From the NCBI RefSeq assembly GCF_014174405.1, contig NZ_JACEGA010000001.1:742001-806000 (forward strand): DNA of 64,000 bases, in the 5' to 3' direction. Positions 8,195 to 17,812 of this stretch are shown one piece after another. The DNA is from Variimorphobacter saccharofermentans (lineage in GTDB: Bacteria > Bacillota > Clostridia > Lachnospirales > Lachnospiraceae). The translations under genes and the position numbers were made by a program. Every line of letters starts with the position of its first letter. Position 1 is the stretch's first letter. A model generated the notes under the pieces. That model did not search any database. It was not told the DNA's origin and saw only the letters and a list, made by a program, of their open reading frames with translations.

Positions 8195-9145
8195 ATGAAA
8201 AGGGTTAAGCTAATAGTTCTATGTCTAATGATTGGTTGTTTAGGTACAGCATGTATTTCAAAAACAGAAGAGGTAGAAAGCTCACTTACAGCCTCAAGTA
8301 ATATGGTGTCTGAACAAGATAGAACACCTCAAGCGAAAACAGAGGATAAAAAAATAACAGATGAGAAAGTAGTAGATGAGACAGCTGCTGATCAGGAAAT
8401 AGCAGAAGAAAAAGTAGAAGATAAAGTAGAAGAAAAAGCAGAAGATAAGTCTATAGAAGCGGCTTCTGATGTGGACGTGAAAAGCAAAACCGAGGAGCAG
8501 TATAATATAGTGTTCCATCTGGACATGGATAATCATGATGCAGAGCGCATGCAGAAAGCGGACGGTTGGTCCAATGGGTCCATATTTGACTGTACCTGGC
8601 GTGCAGATAATATCACTTTTAATGATGGAATTATGACCTTAAGAATTGATACAGATGGTGAAAATACCTCTCCCAGGTGGTCGGGAGGAGAATATCGAAC
8701 CAATCAATTTTATCACTATGGAAAATATGAAGTAAGAATGAAGCCAATACGTAATGATGGAGTGGTGTCCTCCTTCTTTGTATACACAGGCCCCAGTGAT
8801 AATAATCCTTGGGATGAAATTGATATAGAGTTCGTGGGAAAAGACACGACGAAGGTGCAGTTTAATTATTTCACTAACGGAGTGGGTGGTCATGAGTTTA
8901 TCTATGATCTGGGTTTTGACGCCAGCGAGGAATTCCATGAGTATGGCTTTGAGTGGCAAGAGAATTCGATAACCTGGTATGTGGATGGGGTAGCGGTACA
9001 TACGGCTGATAAGGATATACCATCGACACCGGGAAAGATTATGATGAATGTGTGGCCGGGAATCGGTGTGGACCAATGGTTGAAACCCTTTGACGGGAAG
9101 GTTCCGCTGGAAGCACAGTATGACTGGATCCAATTTTCGGACTAG
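8195..9145 (+). CDS. GH16 family beta-glucanase lipoprotein (lichenase/laminarinase type)
   Basis: This 316-residue extracellular lipoprotein probably cleaves beta-1,3- or mixed-linkage beta-glucans. It has a type II signal peptide with lipobox LGTAC, then a highly charged Glu/Lys/Asp linker (about residues 45-95) that likely spaces the enzyme from the membrane. The catalytic GH16 domain contains the ExDxxE signature as DEIDIEF, giving E208 as nucleophile and E212 as acid/base. WYVDGVAVH and MNVWPG are further family motifs. The ATG at 8195 is preferred to an upstream GTG because GGGGGG lies eight bases before it and it starts the signal peptide. The sugar transporter downstream fits import of the products. 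Confidence 0.92.
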   Translation: MKRVKLIVLCLMIGCLGTACISKTEEVESSLTASSNMVSEQDRTPQAKTEDKKITDEKVVDETAADQEIAEEKVEDKVEEKAEDKSIEAASDVDVKSKTEEQYNIVFHLDMDNHDAERMQKADGWSNGSIFDCTWRADNITFNDGIMTLRIDTDGENTSPRWSGGEYRTNQFYHYGKYEVRMKPIRNDGVVSSFFVYTGPSDNNPWDEIDIEFVGKDTTKVQFNYFTNGVGGHEFIYDLGFDASEEFHEYGFEWQENSITWYVDGVAVHTADKDIPSTPGKIMMNVWPGIGVDQWLKPFDGKVPLEAQYDWIQFSD

Positions 9146-9205
9146 ACAATTTCGTCTCTATACATGTGATAACCTTAGATTATTCTTAAATAATAAGAGT
9201 TATAG

Positions 9206-9395
9206 GGGCTGTTGCATAATACATTTACAGGGAATATGACTTACCATAATGCACTGTCGGAAGAACAGATTGCTGATTTTATATGGATAAGGCGAACTTT
9301 TTTGTCCGCCTGAGACATATAAAATCAGCAATGTGTTACTTCCGTCTGTGTGTGAGGTAAGTCATATTCTCTGCACGTATATTATGCAACAGCCC
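9206..9395 (+). repeat. Family A hairpin element, copy 2
   Basis: This is a 190-bp hairpin with exact terminal arms GGGCTGTTGCATAAT (9206-9220) and ATTATGCAACAGCCC (9381-9395). The conserved ACTTACC-ATAATGCACTGTC-GGAAG motif lies opposite CTTCC-GTCTGTGTGTGA-GGTAAGT, and the inner stem closes on TTTTTT. A T run directly after the 3' arm means it could terminate transcription from the GH16 gene. Confidence 0.88.
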
Positions 9396-9466
9396 TTTTT
9401 TATAGTATAAGATAAAAAAATCACACCAATACATAAATCTGGACACCGCTAAAAGCCGGATTATCT

Positions 9467-9475
9467 TGATATAAT
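9467..9475 (+). promoter_or_regulatory. Extended -10 promoter before the parvulin gene
   Basis: TGATATAAT is a consensus -10 (TATAAT, 9470-9475) with the TGn extension. No good -35 lies 17 bases upstream. It is placed about 70 bases before the GTG start. Confidence 0.45.
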
Positions 9476-9543
9476 GGTATCAAAAGTGAAACGAATCGAT
9501 ATTGAGAAAGAGTATAATGAGAGCACAATTTGGAGGAGTAAAT

Positions 9544-10530
9544 GTGAAAAAGAATGGACATTTCATCAGCATAGGGCTGGTTCTAATAATTATGGCGCTC
9601 AGCCTTCTGGCTACAGGCTGCAGCACAGCGGTTAAAGCGAAATCTGAGACCTTGGTGTTAACAGTGGATGATACCAAGGTATATTTGAATGAAATGATGT
9701 ATCACGTGATGCTTGCGGAAATACAGGGAGAATTATATGCTTCCGTTCTTCAGAATGGGGAAGAGTATTGGGACATGGATGATGGAAATGGAGCTACCAT
9801 GGCGGAGGTTGCAAAGGATATGGCCATGGATAATGCAGTAAAATACCAGCTGTTCTATGACCTGGCAATGCAAGAGGGATATGAATTGACGGATGAGGAG
9901 AAGGCAATCTGTAAATCCCAGGCGGAAAACATCATGTTAAATATTCCGTCAGAGGTACTTCAGAGGCTGGAGTTATCGGAAGAGCAGCTTATTATCATTC
10001 TGAATAAGATTGCAATAGCGACCAGATATTATAATGATTTTGTGAAGGCATTGAACGTGGATGAAGCAGCGATTAAGGAAACCATTGATGCCGCGGATTA
10101 TCAGCAATACGATATGGAATACGTCTACGCTACAAAGGAGGAGCTTGCAGAGCTTGAAGAACTGAAAGAGGAGATAACGAATGCAACGGATTTTAATCAG
10201 CTATCGGATAAGACCAGTCTGAAAATCGGTGCATTATCCTTTATATCCGGTAAGGATACCTTTGGAGAGGAGACGAATCTGGAAGAAGAAATAGTGAACC
10301 TGAACCCTGGAGAGGTAAGCGATATTATTGAGACAGTGAAAGGGTATTATGTTATTAAGCTAAAGGATAACATCTCAAAGGATAGCTATGAGGCAGCAGT
10401 ATCCGATGCAGTGGAACGGGCACAGAATGAAGCCTTTGAATTGGCATATGAAAAACTTAAAAAAGAACATCAAATTACAATAAATAAAAAGATATGGGAA
10501 AAGGTAAAGGTAGGAGAAAATCTCAAATAA
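9544..10530 (+). CDS. PrsA-like peptidyl-prolyl isomerase lipoprotein (parvulin/PPIC)
   Basis: This 328-residue lipoprotein probably helps fold secreted proteins. It has a signal peptide with lipobox LLATGC, a SurA/PrsA-like helical N-region with the typical opening TLVLTVDDTKVYLNEM, and a C-terminal parvulin-like domain (about 190-285) with LKIGALSFISG, LNPGEVSDIIETVKGYYVIKL. The domain is short and may be weakly active or chaperone only. The start is GTG at 9544, chosen because GGAGGAG lies just upstream and it begins the signal peptide, although two in-frame starts lie farther up. It sits between a secreted glucanase and a sugar transporter. Confidence 0.83.
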   Translation: MKKNGHFISIGLVLIIMALSLLATGCSTAVKAKSETLVLTVDDTKVYLNEMMYHVMLAEIQGELYASVLQNGEEYWDMDDGNGATMAEVAKDMAMDNAVKYQLFYDLAMQEGYELTDEEKAICKSQAENIMLNIPSEVLQRLELSEEQLIIILNKIAIATRYYNDFVKALNVDEAAIKETIDAADYQQYDMEYVYATKEELAELEELKEEITNATDFNQLSDKTSLKIGALSFISGKDTFGEETNLEEEIVNLNPGEVSDIIETVKGYYVIKLKDNISKDSYEAAVSDAVERAQNEAFELAYEKLKKEHQITINKKIWEKVKVGENLK

Positions 10531-10620
10531 AAAAATGATACCTAATACAAAATTAAGACATTATATTCAATAAAGATATTCTGTATGATAAGGGTATGAA
10601 ATAAGGACGGAGGAAATGAA

Positions 10621-11583
10621 ATGGCTAAGGCTGCAGCTAAGACAAGTAACCTTCAGCCCCGTGTGAAGCTGGGAGCGAAAAGGACAATACATAAATGGTG
10701 GAATCAAAAATATCTACAATTCATGGTGCTGCCCGGTATTCTGTGGATGCTGATTTTTAACTACATACCTATGGGCGGAATTGTGATTGCATTTAAAAAG
10801 TTCAAGATTACAAAGCCGATTATGGATGCCCCATGGGTTGGGTTTAAATATTTCATAGATTTTTTTGAGGATTCAAACTTTGCAGATATTATGGTAAATA
10901 CAGTGGGTATCAGCTTACTGAAGCTGTTTATCGGATTTCCGCTACCTATTATATTTGCATTGCTGGTAAATGAAATTCGCGGTCAAAAGTTTAAAAGAAT
11001 TTCTCAGACCATATCATATCTGCCACACTTTCTTTCGTGGGTTGTGTTGGGAGGTATCTTAACTACCTGGCTGGCAAAGGATGGAGTGATTAATGATTTG
11101 CTGGTAGCTATTAAGGTGATTAAGGAACCGATTTCCTTCCTGGGTGAGCCTAAATATTTCTGGGGAATTTCATTGATTACGGACAGCTGGAAGGAGCTTG
11201 GGTGGTCCGCGATTATTTATCTGGCATCCATCGCCAGTATAGATCAGGAAATGTATGAGGCAGCTACGGTGGATGGGGCGTCAAAGATACAGAAGATATT
11301 ATATATTACAGTGCCCTCCATCACCGGAACCATAGCGATTATGCTGATTTTACAGGTGTCCTCCCTGTTAAACTCTAATTTTGACCAGATTATGATATTG
11401 AAGAACCAAATTAACGTTTCCAGAAGTCAGGTTATAGATACCTATGTATATCAGGTTGGTATGATGAACGGGAAATACTCCTATGCGACTGCAGTTGGTC
11501 TTTTTAAATCCATAATAGCGCTAATCTTGCTTCTTATCTCTAATAAGACCTGTAAGAAGCTGCTTGGAAGATCATTGTACTAG
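10621..11583 (+). CDS. lplB: Sugar ABC transporter permease, LplB family
   Basis: This 320-residue inner-membrane permease is one half of the channel of a carbohydrate ABC importer (CUT1-type, LplB/YtcP subfamily). It has about six transmembrane segments and the EAA loop as EMYEAATVDGASKIQKI, which docks the ATPase. FMVLPGILWMLIFNYIPMGG is the characteristic opening helix. A GGAGG site precedes the ATG. It is the first gene of a permease, permease, binding-protein operon. No ATPase gene lies nearby; such systems commonly share an MsmK-type ATPase encoded elsewhere. Confidence 0.92.
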   Translation: MAKAAAKTSNLQPRVKLGAKRTIHKWWNQKYLQFMVLPGILWMLIFNYIPMGGIVIAFKKFKITKPIMDAPWVGFKYFIDFFEDSNFADIMVNTVGISLLKLFIGFPLPIIFALLVNEIRGQKFKRISQTISYLPHFLSWVVLGGILTTWLAKDGVINDLLVAIKVIKEPISFLGEPKYFWGISLITDSWKELGWSAIIYLASIASIDQEMYEAATVDGASKIQKILYITVPSITGTIAIMLILQVSSLLNSNFDQIMILKNQINVSRSQVIDTYVYQVGMMNGKYSYATAVGLFKSIIALILLLISNKTCKKLLGRSLY

Positions 11584-11596
11584 AAAGGAGTATGGT

Positions 11597-12508
11597 ATGA
11601 GTAAGACAGGTAAAACAACAATAAAGCGTTCAAAGGGAACCATTGTATTTGATACGGTCAATATGATTATCATGATTACTTTCTGCTTTTTATGTTTATA
11701 TCCTATCTGGTATGTAATCGTGAACTCCTTTAATGATGCAAAGGATGCGATGATGGGGGGAATTTACTGGTGGCCGAGAGTATTCTCCTTAGAGAATTAT
11801 AGAACCGTCTTTGAAGACAGCAGTGTATTGCAATCGTTCAAGGTCACCATTGGGAAGACGTTATTAGGAACCGTAACCAATGTCTTCTTTACAGCAATGG
11901 TTGCATATCCGCTATCCAAAAAAGATTTAGTAGGAAGAAAGTGGTACATGGCTATCGGTACAGTGACCATGTTCTTCTCAGGAGGCTTGATACCGACCTT
12001 TATTCTATTCAAAAAAATGAATTTATTGAATAATTTCCTGGTATATATCATTCCTGCAGCATTTAACTTTTTTAACCTGTTAATATTTATTAACTTTTTC
12101 CGGGAAATACCTTCGGCTTTGGAGGAGGCAGCTAAAATTGACGGCGCCAACGATTTGAAGATATTCTTAAGAATTATAATTCCGTTATCCAAGCCGGTAC
12201 TCGCCACAATTGCATTGTTCTGCGGTGTAGGACAATGGAATGATTATTTCGGCGGTTTGATGTTCATGACAACCCGGGTGGATCTGGAACCGATTCAGAC
12301 TTATCTGTATAGAATGGTTGCTCAGGCCCAGTCGAGTCAGATGGCAAATATTTCATCAGCCGCTTCCAATATATCAACTCCGGAGACAACCTCTACGGCG
12401 ATAAAGTTAGCTACAATGGTAATAACAACTCTGCCTATATGCTGTGTTTATCCATTCCTGCAGAAGTATTTCGTAAAAGGAATGATGGTAGGCGCAGTTA
12501 AGGAATAA
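11597..12508 (+). CDS. Sugar ABC transporter permease, LplC/YtcP family
   Basis: This 303-residue protein is the second transmembrane subunit of the importer. It has about six helices and the EAA motif ALEEAAKIDGANDLKIF. The C-terminal PFLQKYFVKGMMVGAVKE is typical of the family. The ATG at 11597 is chosen because AAAGGAG ends seven bases upstream; an in-frame TTG at 11564 would overlap the previous gene. It is separated from lplB by 13 bases and from the binding protein by 32 bases, so one transcript is likely. Confidence 0.92.
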   Translation: MSKTGKTTIKRSKGTIVFDTVNMIIMITFCFLCLYPIWYVIVNSFNDAKDAMMGGIYWWPRVFSLENYRTVFEDSSVLQSFKVTIGKTLLGTVTNVFFTAMVAYPLSKKDLVGRKWYMAIGTVTMFFSGGLIPTFILFKKMNLLNNFLVYIIPAAFNFFNLLIFINFFREIPSALEEAAKIDGANDLKIFLRIIIPLSKPVLATIALFCGVGQWNDYFGGLMFMTTRVDLEPIQTYLYRMVAQAQSSQMANISSAASNISTPETTSTAIKLATMVITTLPICCVYPFLQKYFVKGMMVGAVKE

Positions 12509-12540
12509 ATGAAACTACATAGTTAAGAGGAGGAAAAATA

Positions 12541-14247
12541 ATGAAAAAGAGTTACAAAAAGCTTCTTACTCTCCTTTTAGTCCTTGCAATAGCTGTTACA
12601 TCCATTGGCTGTGCAAAAGGAGAAAAGACAGAGAAGGAAAACAATACTGCCCCAGCAGCGGAAGCTACGAAAGCTCCTGAAAGCTCAGATGGGGATGCAG
12701 ACTCAGAGGGGGACGCAGCAACAGAAGAATCCAGTGAAGTAGTTCCTGGATGGCAGGCTAATGCAGATGATAAAGTAGATTTCACCTGGTACCTTCACTT
12801 TTCCTGGTTCACAACACCATGGGGTGAAAATCTTGTATCCAAGACAATTACAGAAGAAACTGGTATTAATATTGAATTTATAGTACCTGCTGGTAATGAA
12901 GCAGAAAAGCTGAATTCTTTAATTGCTTCTGATTCTCTTCCAGATCTGATCACTCTGGGCTGGTATGAAAGCCAGGTAGGACAGATCATCGAAGATGAGA
13001 TGGTATACGCACTGGATGAATTAGCAGAACAATATGATCCTTATTGGTTCGAGGTTGCAGATCCTGGCCGTATAGGCTGGTTTACAGAGGAAGATGGACA
13101 TATCTATGGATATCCAAACTCATCCTTCTCACCTGCGGACTATGAGAAATACGACAATATCCCTTCTAACCAGACATTCCTGGTTCGTAAGGATATCTAT
13201 GAAGCAATCGGAAGTCCTGATATGACAACACCGGAGGGCTTTAAAGCAGCTGTAAAGGCAGCCGTTGAGAAATTCCCGGAAGTAAATGGTCAGTCATTAA
13301 TACCGATTGGTGCTCATGAGTTCTTTGCCAACGGTAATAATTCCTTTGATAATTTTTTATGCAACTTCTTAGCAATTCCTTATGAGAAGGATGGAAAGTT
13401 CTACGATAGATTTACTGATCCGGAGTTAGTAAGATGGTTAAAGACTTTCCGTGAATTAGGTGAAGAAGGATACTTAGCGGATGATATCTTTATTGATAAG
13501 AGAGTGCAGATGGAAGAGAAAATCGCACAGGGCCGCTACTTCTGCATGCTTTATCAGAGAACGGACTTAGCTTCCCAGCAGAAAATCCTATATGAAAATG
13601 ATCCTAATTCCATATACATTGCTGTGGATGGTCCCAAGAATTCCAACGGGGATGCGTATACTTTACCCGGTGGTGGTATCAATGGATGGACACTTACTAT
13701 GATTTCGAAGAATTGTGAGCGCCCTGATCGTGCGATTCAGTTGTTCTCTTACCTGATGAGCGAGCATGGACAGCTTATGACCTGGTTAGGCGTGGAAGGT
13801 GAGACATGGGATTATGTGGACGGTGTTCCTACCATGAAACAGGAAGTAAGGGATTTACTAAATTCCAATCGATCCGAATACGATAAGCTCTATGGAGCAG
13901 ACTCCTGCTATTGGATGTTCCAGGATAATGCTATGGCTCTTCAATGGTTACCTCCTACAGCAGAGCCTCTTGGTCAGATGGAAAGATGGACTTATCCTTA
14001 TGTTATAATTACATCTCAATACGAGGTTACACTTAAACCGGATTCAGAAGAGTCAGAAATACAATCCAAGGTTGATAATGAATGGGGTGTTGTTCTTCCG
14101 AAGCTACTCCTTGCGAAATCCGAGGCAGAATTTGATCAAATCTGGAATGAATTTATCCAGAAGAGAAATGATTGGGGTATGGAGAAAGTAATCAATAAGA
14201 AAACGGAGCTGATGAATGAAGCTAAAGCAAAGCTTGGAATTCAGTAA
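12541..14247 (+). CDS. Extracellular solute-binding lipoprotein, LplA-like
   Basis: This 568-residue lipoprotein captures the oligosaccharide or other ligand for the two permeases upstream. It has a type II signal peptide (lipobox SIGC), then an acidic Ala/Glu/Asp-rich linker (about residues 27-70), then a large family-1-like binding domain rich in Trp and Tyr. The size fits LplA-type binding proteins. AGAGGAGG precedes the ATG. It is followed by a hairpin (the core-less family A element) and then by the YesM/YesN pair that probably senses the same substrate. Confidence 0.92.
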   Translation: MKKSYKKLLTLLLVLAIAVTSIGCAKGEKTEKENNTAPAAEATKAPESSDGDADSEGDAATEESSEVVPGWQANADDKVDFTWYLHFSWFTTPWGENLVSKTITEETGINIEFIVPAGNEAEKLNSLIASDSLPDLITLGWYESQVGQIIEDEMVYALDELAEQYDPYWFEVADPGRIGWFTEEDGHIYGYPNSSFSPADYEKYDNIPSNQTFLVRKDIYEAIGSPDMTTPEGFKAAVKAAVEKFPEVNGQSLIPIGAHEFFANGNNSFDNFLCNFLAIPYEKDGKFYDRFTDPELVRWLKTFRELGEEGYLADDIFIDKRVQMEEKIAQGRYFCMLYQRTDLASQQKILYENDPNSIYIAVDGPKNSNGDAYTLPGGGINGWTLTMISKNCERPDRAIQLFSYLMSEHGQLMTWLGVEGETWDYVDGVPTMKQEVRDLLNSNRSEYDKLYGADSCYWMFQDNAMALQWLPPTAEPLGQMERWTYPYVIITSQYEVTLKPDSEESEIQSKVDNEWGVVLPKLLLAKSEAEFDQIWNEFIQKRNDWGMEKVINKKTELMNEAKAKLGIQ

Positions 14248-14262
14248 ACTAGATTAATACCC

Positions 14263-14349
14263 GAGAAAAGGGGTTGTTGCATAATGAAGAAGCAGGGATT
14301 ATGGCAAGCCATAATCCCTATAGCTTCATTTTGCAGCATCCTCTTTTTC
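14263..14349 (+). repeat. Core-less family A hairpin (copy 3, miniature)
   Basis: This 87-bp hairpin carries the outer arm of family A (GTTGTTGCATAAT, then GCAGGGATTATGGC) folding directly back through AA onto GCCATAATCCC and TTTTGCAGCATCC. The conserved core of about 110 bp found in the other copies is absent. It ends in CTCTTTTTCT and probably terminates the transporter operon. Confidence 0.78.
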
Positions 14350-14384
14350 TGGATTTTACGTTATAGTAATAATGAATCCATTTA

Positions 14385-14393
14385 TGTTATAAT
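14385..14393 (+). promoter_or_regulatory. Extended -10 promoter before the sensor kinase
   Basis: TGTTATAAT is a TATAAT box (14388-14393) with a TGn extension about 85 bases before the kinase ATG. The -35 is poor. Confidence 0.4.
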
Positions 14394-14476
14394 CAATAGG
14401 ATACGAGAAAGCTTGAACGCTTTATAATTTCGTGCAAACACTACCTTAAAACCAGGGCGACTTATATGGAGGCGGA

Positions 14477-16264
14477 ATGAACAGAATAAAGAAGTATTTT
14501 TCCTCTTTAAAACTTAATAAGAAAATTACACTCCTAATCATTATTACGATATTCGTACCAGTTGTTATTCTCTCTACGTTGTTTTTTCGGAATATCAAAG
14601 ATTCAAGGATTAAGGAAAAGAAGAAAAATATAGAAATGAATTTTGAGCAGAACTACGCAGAGATTCAGAAAAAGGTAGAAGTATGTATTATGTCAACACA
14701 GGTTATTATCAACAGCCAGAGCTTTTGGAACGAGTTAAGTGATTTTAACAGCTCGGAAAAGGTGGATATTAGTGACCTACTATATTTTTATAGGAATGAT
14801 GTAGCCAGTCTTGAAAAAATAGTAAACAGTAATCCTTATTTATATCAGATCAGAGTCTATGTGGATTCGGAAAAGCTTCCTGAGATGATGCCGATTCTTT
14901 ACCATAAGAAAAGAATGGAACGGCTATCCTGGGGGAAGAAGGATTTTGCTTCCGGGACCTGGCAGTTTGATTATGAGGATAGGATTTTTCCGGTTTACAT
15001 ATCACAGCCGAAGGAACGTCTGGTTTCCTATGTAACCAAAATAGAAGACTACAATGATACATTGGATGCGACAATTGAGGTTTCTACTAGGATGAATAGC
15101 ATGTTCCCGGATATGTACAGTACTTCAGATGAGGAATGGACCTGTTTTATTGATGAGAATGGACAGTTTTATTATGACACTGAAGCAGACAGCAAGTGGC
15201 TGGATTATGCGAAGAAAATTTATTCTGACAATCAGGATGTAGAGCAGGGTTACAGTGAAGAAAGTGTGATCAATCGTACTCCGGTTATTATCTGTCATAA
15301 ACCATTGAAGGAATTGAAGGGACATTTGATTAAAATCGTCTCCATTGAAGAGGAAATTGCTTCGGTAAACTGTTCCCGTAATATATTCGGGTTGTGCTTT
15401 CTTGTAATCTTTGTAGCGCTGATCTTTTTCCTGAATAAGATTGTCAAAATAGTTTTAAAGCAGTTTTATGCCGTTGTCAGTACAGTTCGTATTGTTCAGA
15501 AGGGCAATCTGGACGTGAGAGTAGCTCGTTGCGGTACTGATGAAATTGGTGAACTGGGACAACAGATTAATAAGATGCTCGATCGCATTACCCTGTTGAT
15601 GAATGAAAGCATTAAAAGAGAGGTCCTTGTTAAGGATTCAGAGATACGTGCGTTACAAAATCAGATTAATGCTCATTTTATATATAATGTTCTGGAATCC
15701 ATTAAAATGATGGCTGAGATTGATGAGCTTTATGAAATCTCTGATGCGGTAACCTCTCTGGGAAAGCTTCTGAGATACAGCATGAAGTGGGTCTCGAAGA
15801 ATGTTACGGTGGCGGAAGAAATCGAATACATAAAGAACTATCTGTCATTAGTTAATTTGCGCTTCGATTATGAGATATATCTAAGTCTTAATATTCCTGA
15901 GATAATCCTTAGCCAGGAAATACCTAAGATGTCGCTTCAGCCGATTATTGAAAATGCTATCTATCACGGAATAGAGGGAATTGCTGAAGATACAAATATA
16001 TATATGAAAGGTCTAATTTATGACGATTACTGTACAATTGAAATTACGGATGCCGGAAGAGGTATGAGCGAAGAGGAGATAATCGTGTTACAGAAAAAAA
16101 TAGAGGGCGAAATTGAGACAACCGGTAGCTCCGGTAATGGGATTGGATTAAAAAATGTACAGGACAGAATAAAGATAAGCTTTGGTAGCAATTATGGGAT
16201 CAGCATCGCATCAAAGAAGGACTGTTATACCAAAGTAATAGTGAAAATCCCGCTAATTCGCTGA
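14477..16264 (+). CDS. Sensor histidine kinase, YesM family
   Basis: This 595-residue membrane kinase has one transmembrane helix near residues 17-37, an extracellular sensing region of about 260 residues, a second helix near 300-322, a HAMP linker, and a LytS/YesM-type kinase domain. The phospho-acceptor is H400 in NAHFIYNVLESIKMM. The ATPase has the N box in IIENAIYHGIEG and glycine boxes in DAGRGMSEEE and GNGIGLKNV. GGAGG precedes the ATG. It is paired with the AraC-type regulator 65 bases downstream. By family precedent the pair senses an extracellular sugar and controls the adjacent transporter. Confidence 0.95.
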   Translation: MNRIKKYFSSLKLNKKITLLIIITIFVPVVILSTLFFRNIKDSRIKEKKKNIEMNFEQNYAEIQKKVEVCIMSTQVIINSQSFWNELSDFNSSEKVDISDLLYFYRNDVASLEKIVNSNPYLYQIRVYVDSEKLPEMMPILYHKKRMERLSWGKKDFASGTWQFDYEDRIFPVYISQPKERLVSYVTKIEDYNDTLDATIEVSTRMNSMFPDMYSTSDEEWTCFIDENGQFYYDTEADSKWLDYAKKIYSDNQDVEQGYSEESVINRTPVIICHKPLKELKGHLIKIVSIEEEIASVNCSRNIFGLCFLVIFVALIFFLNKIVKIVLKQFYAVVSTVRIVQKGNLDVRVARCGTDEIGELGQQINKMLDRITLLMNESIKREVLVKDSEIRALQNQINAHFIYNVLESIKMMAEIDELYEISDAVTSLGKLLRYSMKWVSKNVTVAEEIEYIKNYLSLVNLRFDYEIYLSLNIPEIILSQEIPKMSLQPIIENAIYHGIEGIAEDTNIYMKGLIYDDYCTIEITDAGRGMSEEEIIVLQKKIEGEIETTGSSGNGIGLKNVQDRIKISFGSNYGISIASKKDCYTKVIVKIPLIR

Positions 16265-16329
16265 TTAAGATAAATAAGGTATCTGTAAGGGTGTTCCTAT
16301 TTGATTGAATGTGAGAGGTGTAGTGTTTC

Positions 16330-17772
16330 ATGAAAAAACTTATGATTGTGGAAGACGAGAAAATGATTCGTCAGGGGATACAGGCTATGGTACAACGTTC
16401 ACCGGTTGAGGTGGAGGAAATTATTCTTTGTAAAAACGGGATAGAAGCATTGGAAGTAGCGAAAAACCAGAAGATTGATGTCATGATAACAGATATCCGG
16501 ATGCCCAAAATGGATGGTATCACATTAGTAAGAGAAATACAGACATTGCAATCTAAACCGAAGGTAGTAGTAATCAGTGGCTATGATGATTTCTCCTATG
16601 CAGTAGAAATGCTGCATTACGGCGCCAAGGAATATATCCTGAAGCCAGTGGACAGAGATAAGATTAATCAGCTATTGATCAGACTGGATCAGGAGATTAA
16701 GGAAGAGCAGGAACAGCAGATTAGCGTGGAGAAGATCAGCCACCAGCAGCTAAAATATATGCTGATGAATATATATTATGATGAGAAAGAAATAGCTGCA
16801 ATGGAGAATAGATTTAAGGATAGCTTTCTACATGGACAATATGTGGCTTGCTGTACCAACTTTAAATCTCTTACACCGCCATGTCTGAATGATGTGATTT
16901 ATCTGGAGGAAATTAACGGTCAAAGTGTATTTATTGTAAGTATAGAACAAAAGGAAGAATTACTAAGTAATTTATTAAAGGATCATTTCGTTGGTGTAAG
17001 TAAAGTACATAAGTCATTGAAGGAATTACGTCTGGCTTATGAGGAAGCCTTCCATGCCAGAAAGATTGCATTTACCACGGGAAGCTTTATAGTGGAGTAT
17101 AATCCGTCTGAAGGAGAGAAGGAGACAGTATCTGAGAAGGTACTGGATCAAATTGTGCAAATGATAGGAACGGATAAGCTGGATGCAGCGAATAAGATCC
17201 TGGTTCGTATTTTATACAAGACCAAGCAGGGATTCCTTGAGCCGGATCATTTTCGTTCGATTATGGAAACGATTGTTGATAAGATATCGGTAATTTACAG
17301 GAACCTTCTGGACCACGATATGGATCAGAGACCACTGAGAAATATATATGAATATGATACAGCAGGTAGTTATTTTGAAGTGATTACCAATTGGATCGAA
17401 GTAATTAACGAACGTATATCCACAGAGTTTGATGATTATAAGAACAAGCAGAAAATTCAGAAGGCAATTTCATTCATTCAGGATAACTACAATAAGAATT
17501 TGAATATGGCTATGGTATCTAATTATATCTCCATGAATTACTCGCTGTTTTCCTATGTATTTAAGCAATATACGGGAATGAATTTTGTCAACTACTTAAA
17601 AGCAATCCGTATTAATGAAGCAAAGAGACTACTGGAGGTTACAGATTACAAAATAATTGAAATCAGTAATTTAGTCGGTTATGAAAACGAAAAGCATTTT
17701 ATGAAAACATTTCGGAATGCCTGTGGGGTTTCTCCATCGGAATACCGTAAAAATGTACAGGTGGGCAAGTAA
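16330..17772 (+). CDS. Response regulator with AraC-type DNA-binding domain, YesN family
   Basis: This 480-residue regulator has a receiver domain (about 1-120) with acceptor D55 in ITDIRMPKMDG and the conserved lysine in YILKPVD. A long middle region of unknown role follows (about 125-370), then a C-terminal AraC helix-turn-helix pair (about 375-475) with MVSNYISMNYSLFSYVFKQ and IIEISNLVGYENEKHFMKTF. It receives phosphate from the YesM-like kinase upstream. The likely target is the LplB-type operon, but no defined operator can be named from this sequence. Hairpin element A4 follows the stop. Confidence 0.95.
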   Translation: MKKLMIVEDEKMIRQGIQAMVQRSPVEVEEIILCKNGIEALEVAKNQKIDVMITDIRMPKMDGITLVREIQTLQSKPKVVVISGYDDFSYAVEMLHYGAKEYILKPVDRDKINQLLIRLDQEIKEEQEQQISVEKISHQQLKYMLMNIYYDEKEIAAMENRFKDSFLHGQYVACCTNFKSLTPPCLNDVIYLEEINGQSVFIVSIEQKEELLSNLLKDHFVGVSKVHKSLKELRLAYEEAFHARKIAFTTGSFIVEYNPSEGEKETVSEKVLDQIVQMIGTDKLDAANKILVRILYKTKQGFLEPDHFRSIMETIVDKISVIYRNLLDHDMDQRPLRNIYEYDTAGSYFEVITNWIEVINERISTEFDDYKNKQKIQKAISFIQDNYNKNLNMAMVSNYISMNYSLFSYVFKQYTGMNFVNYLKAIRINEAKRLLEVTDYKIIEISNLVGYENEKHFMKTFRNACGVSPSEYRKNVQVGK

Positions 17773-17812
17773 TGACATGGTGTCACCATCTTGTTCTTAT
17801 AGCTTGATTTAC

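Noticed and set aside
8294..8536. Minus-strand 80-codon frame rich in Phe, Tyr and Ile
   Set aside because: It is the complement of the Glu/Lys linker of the GH16 lipoprotein.
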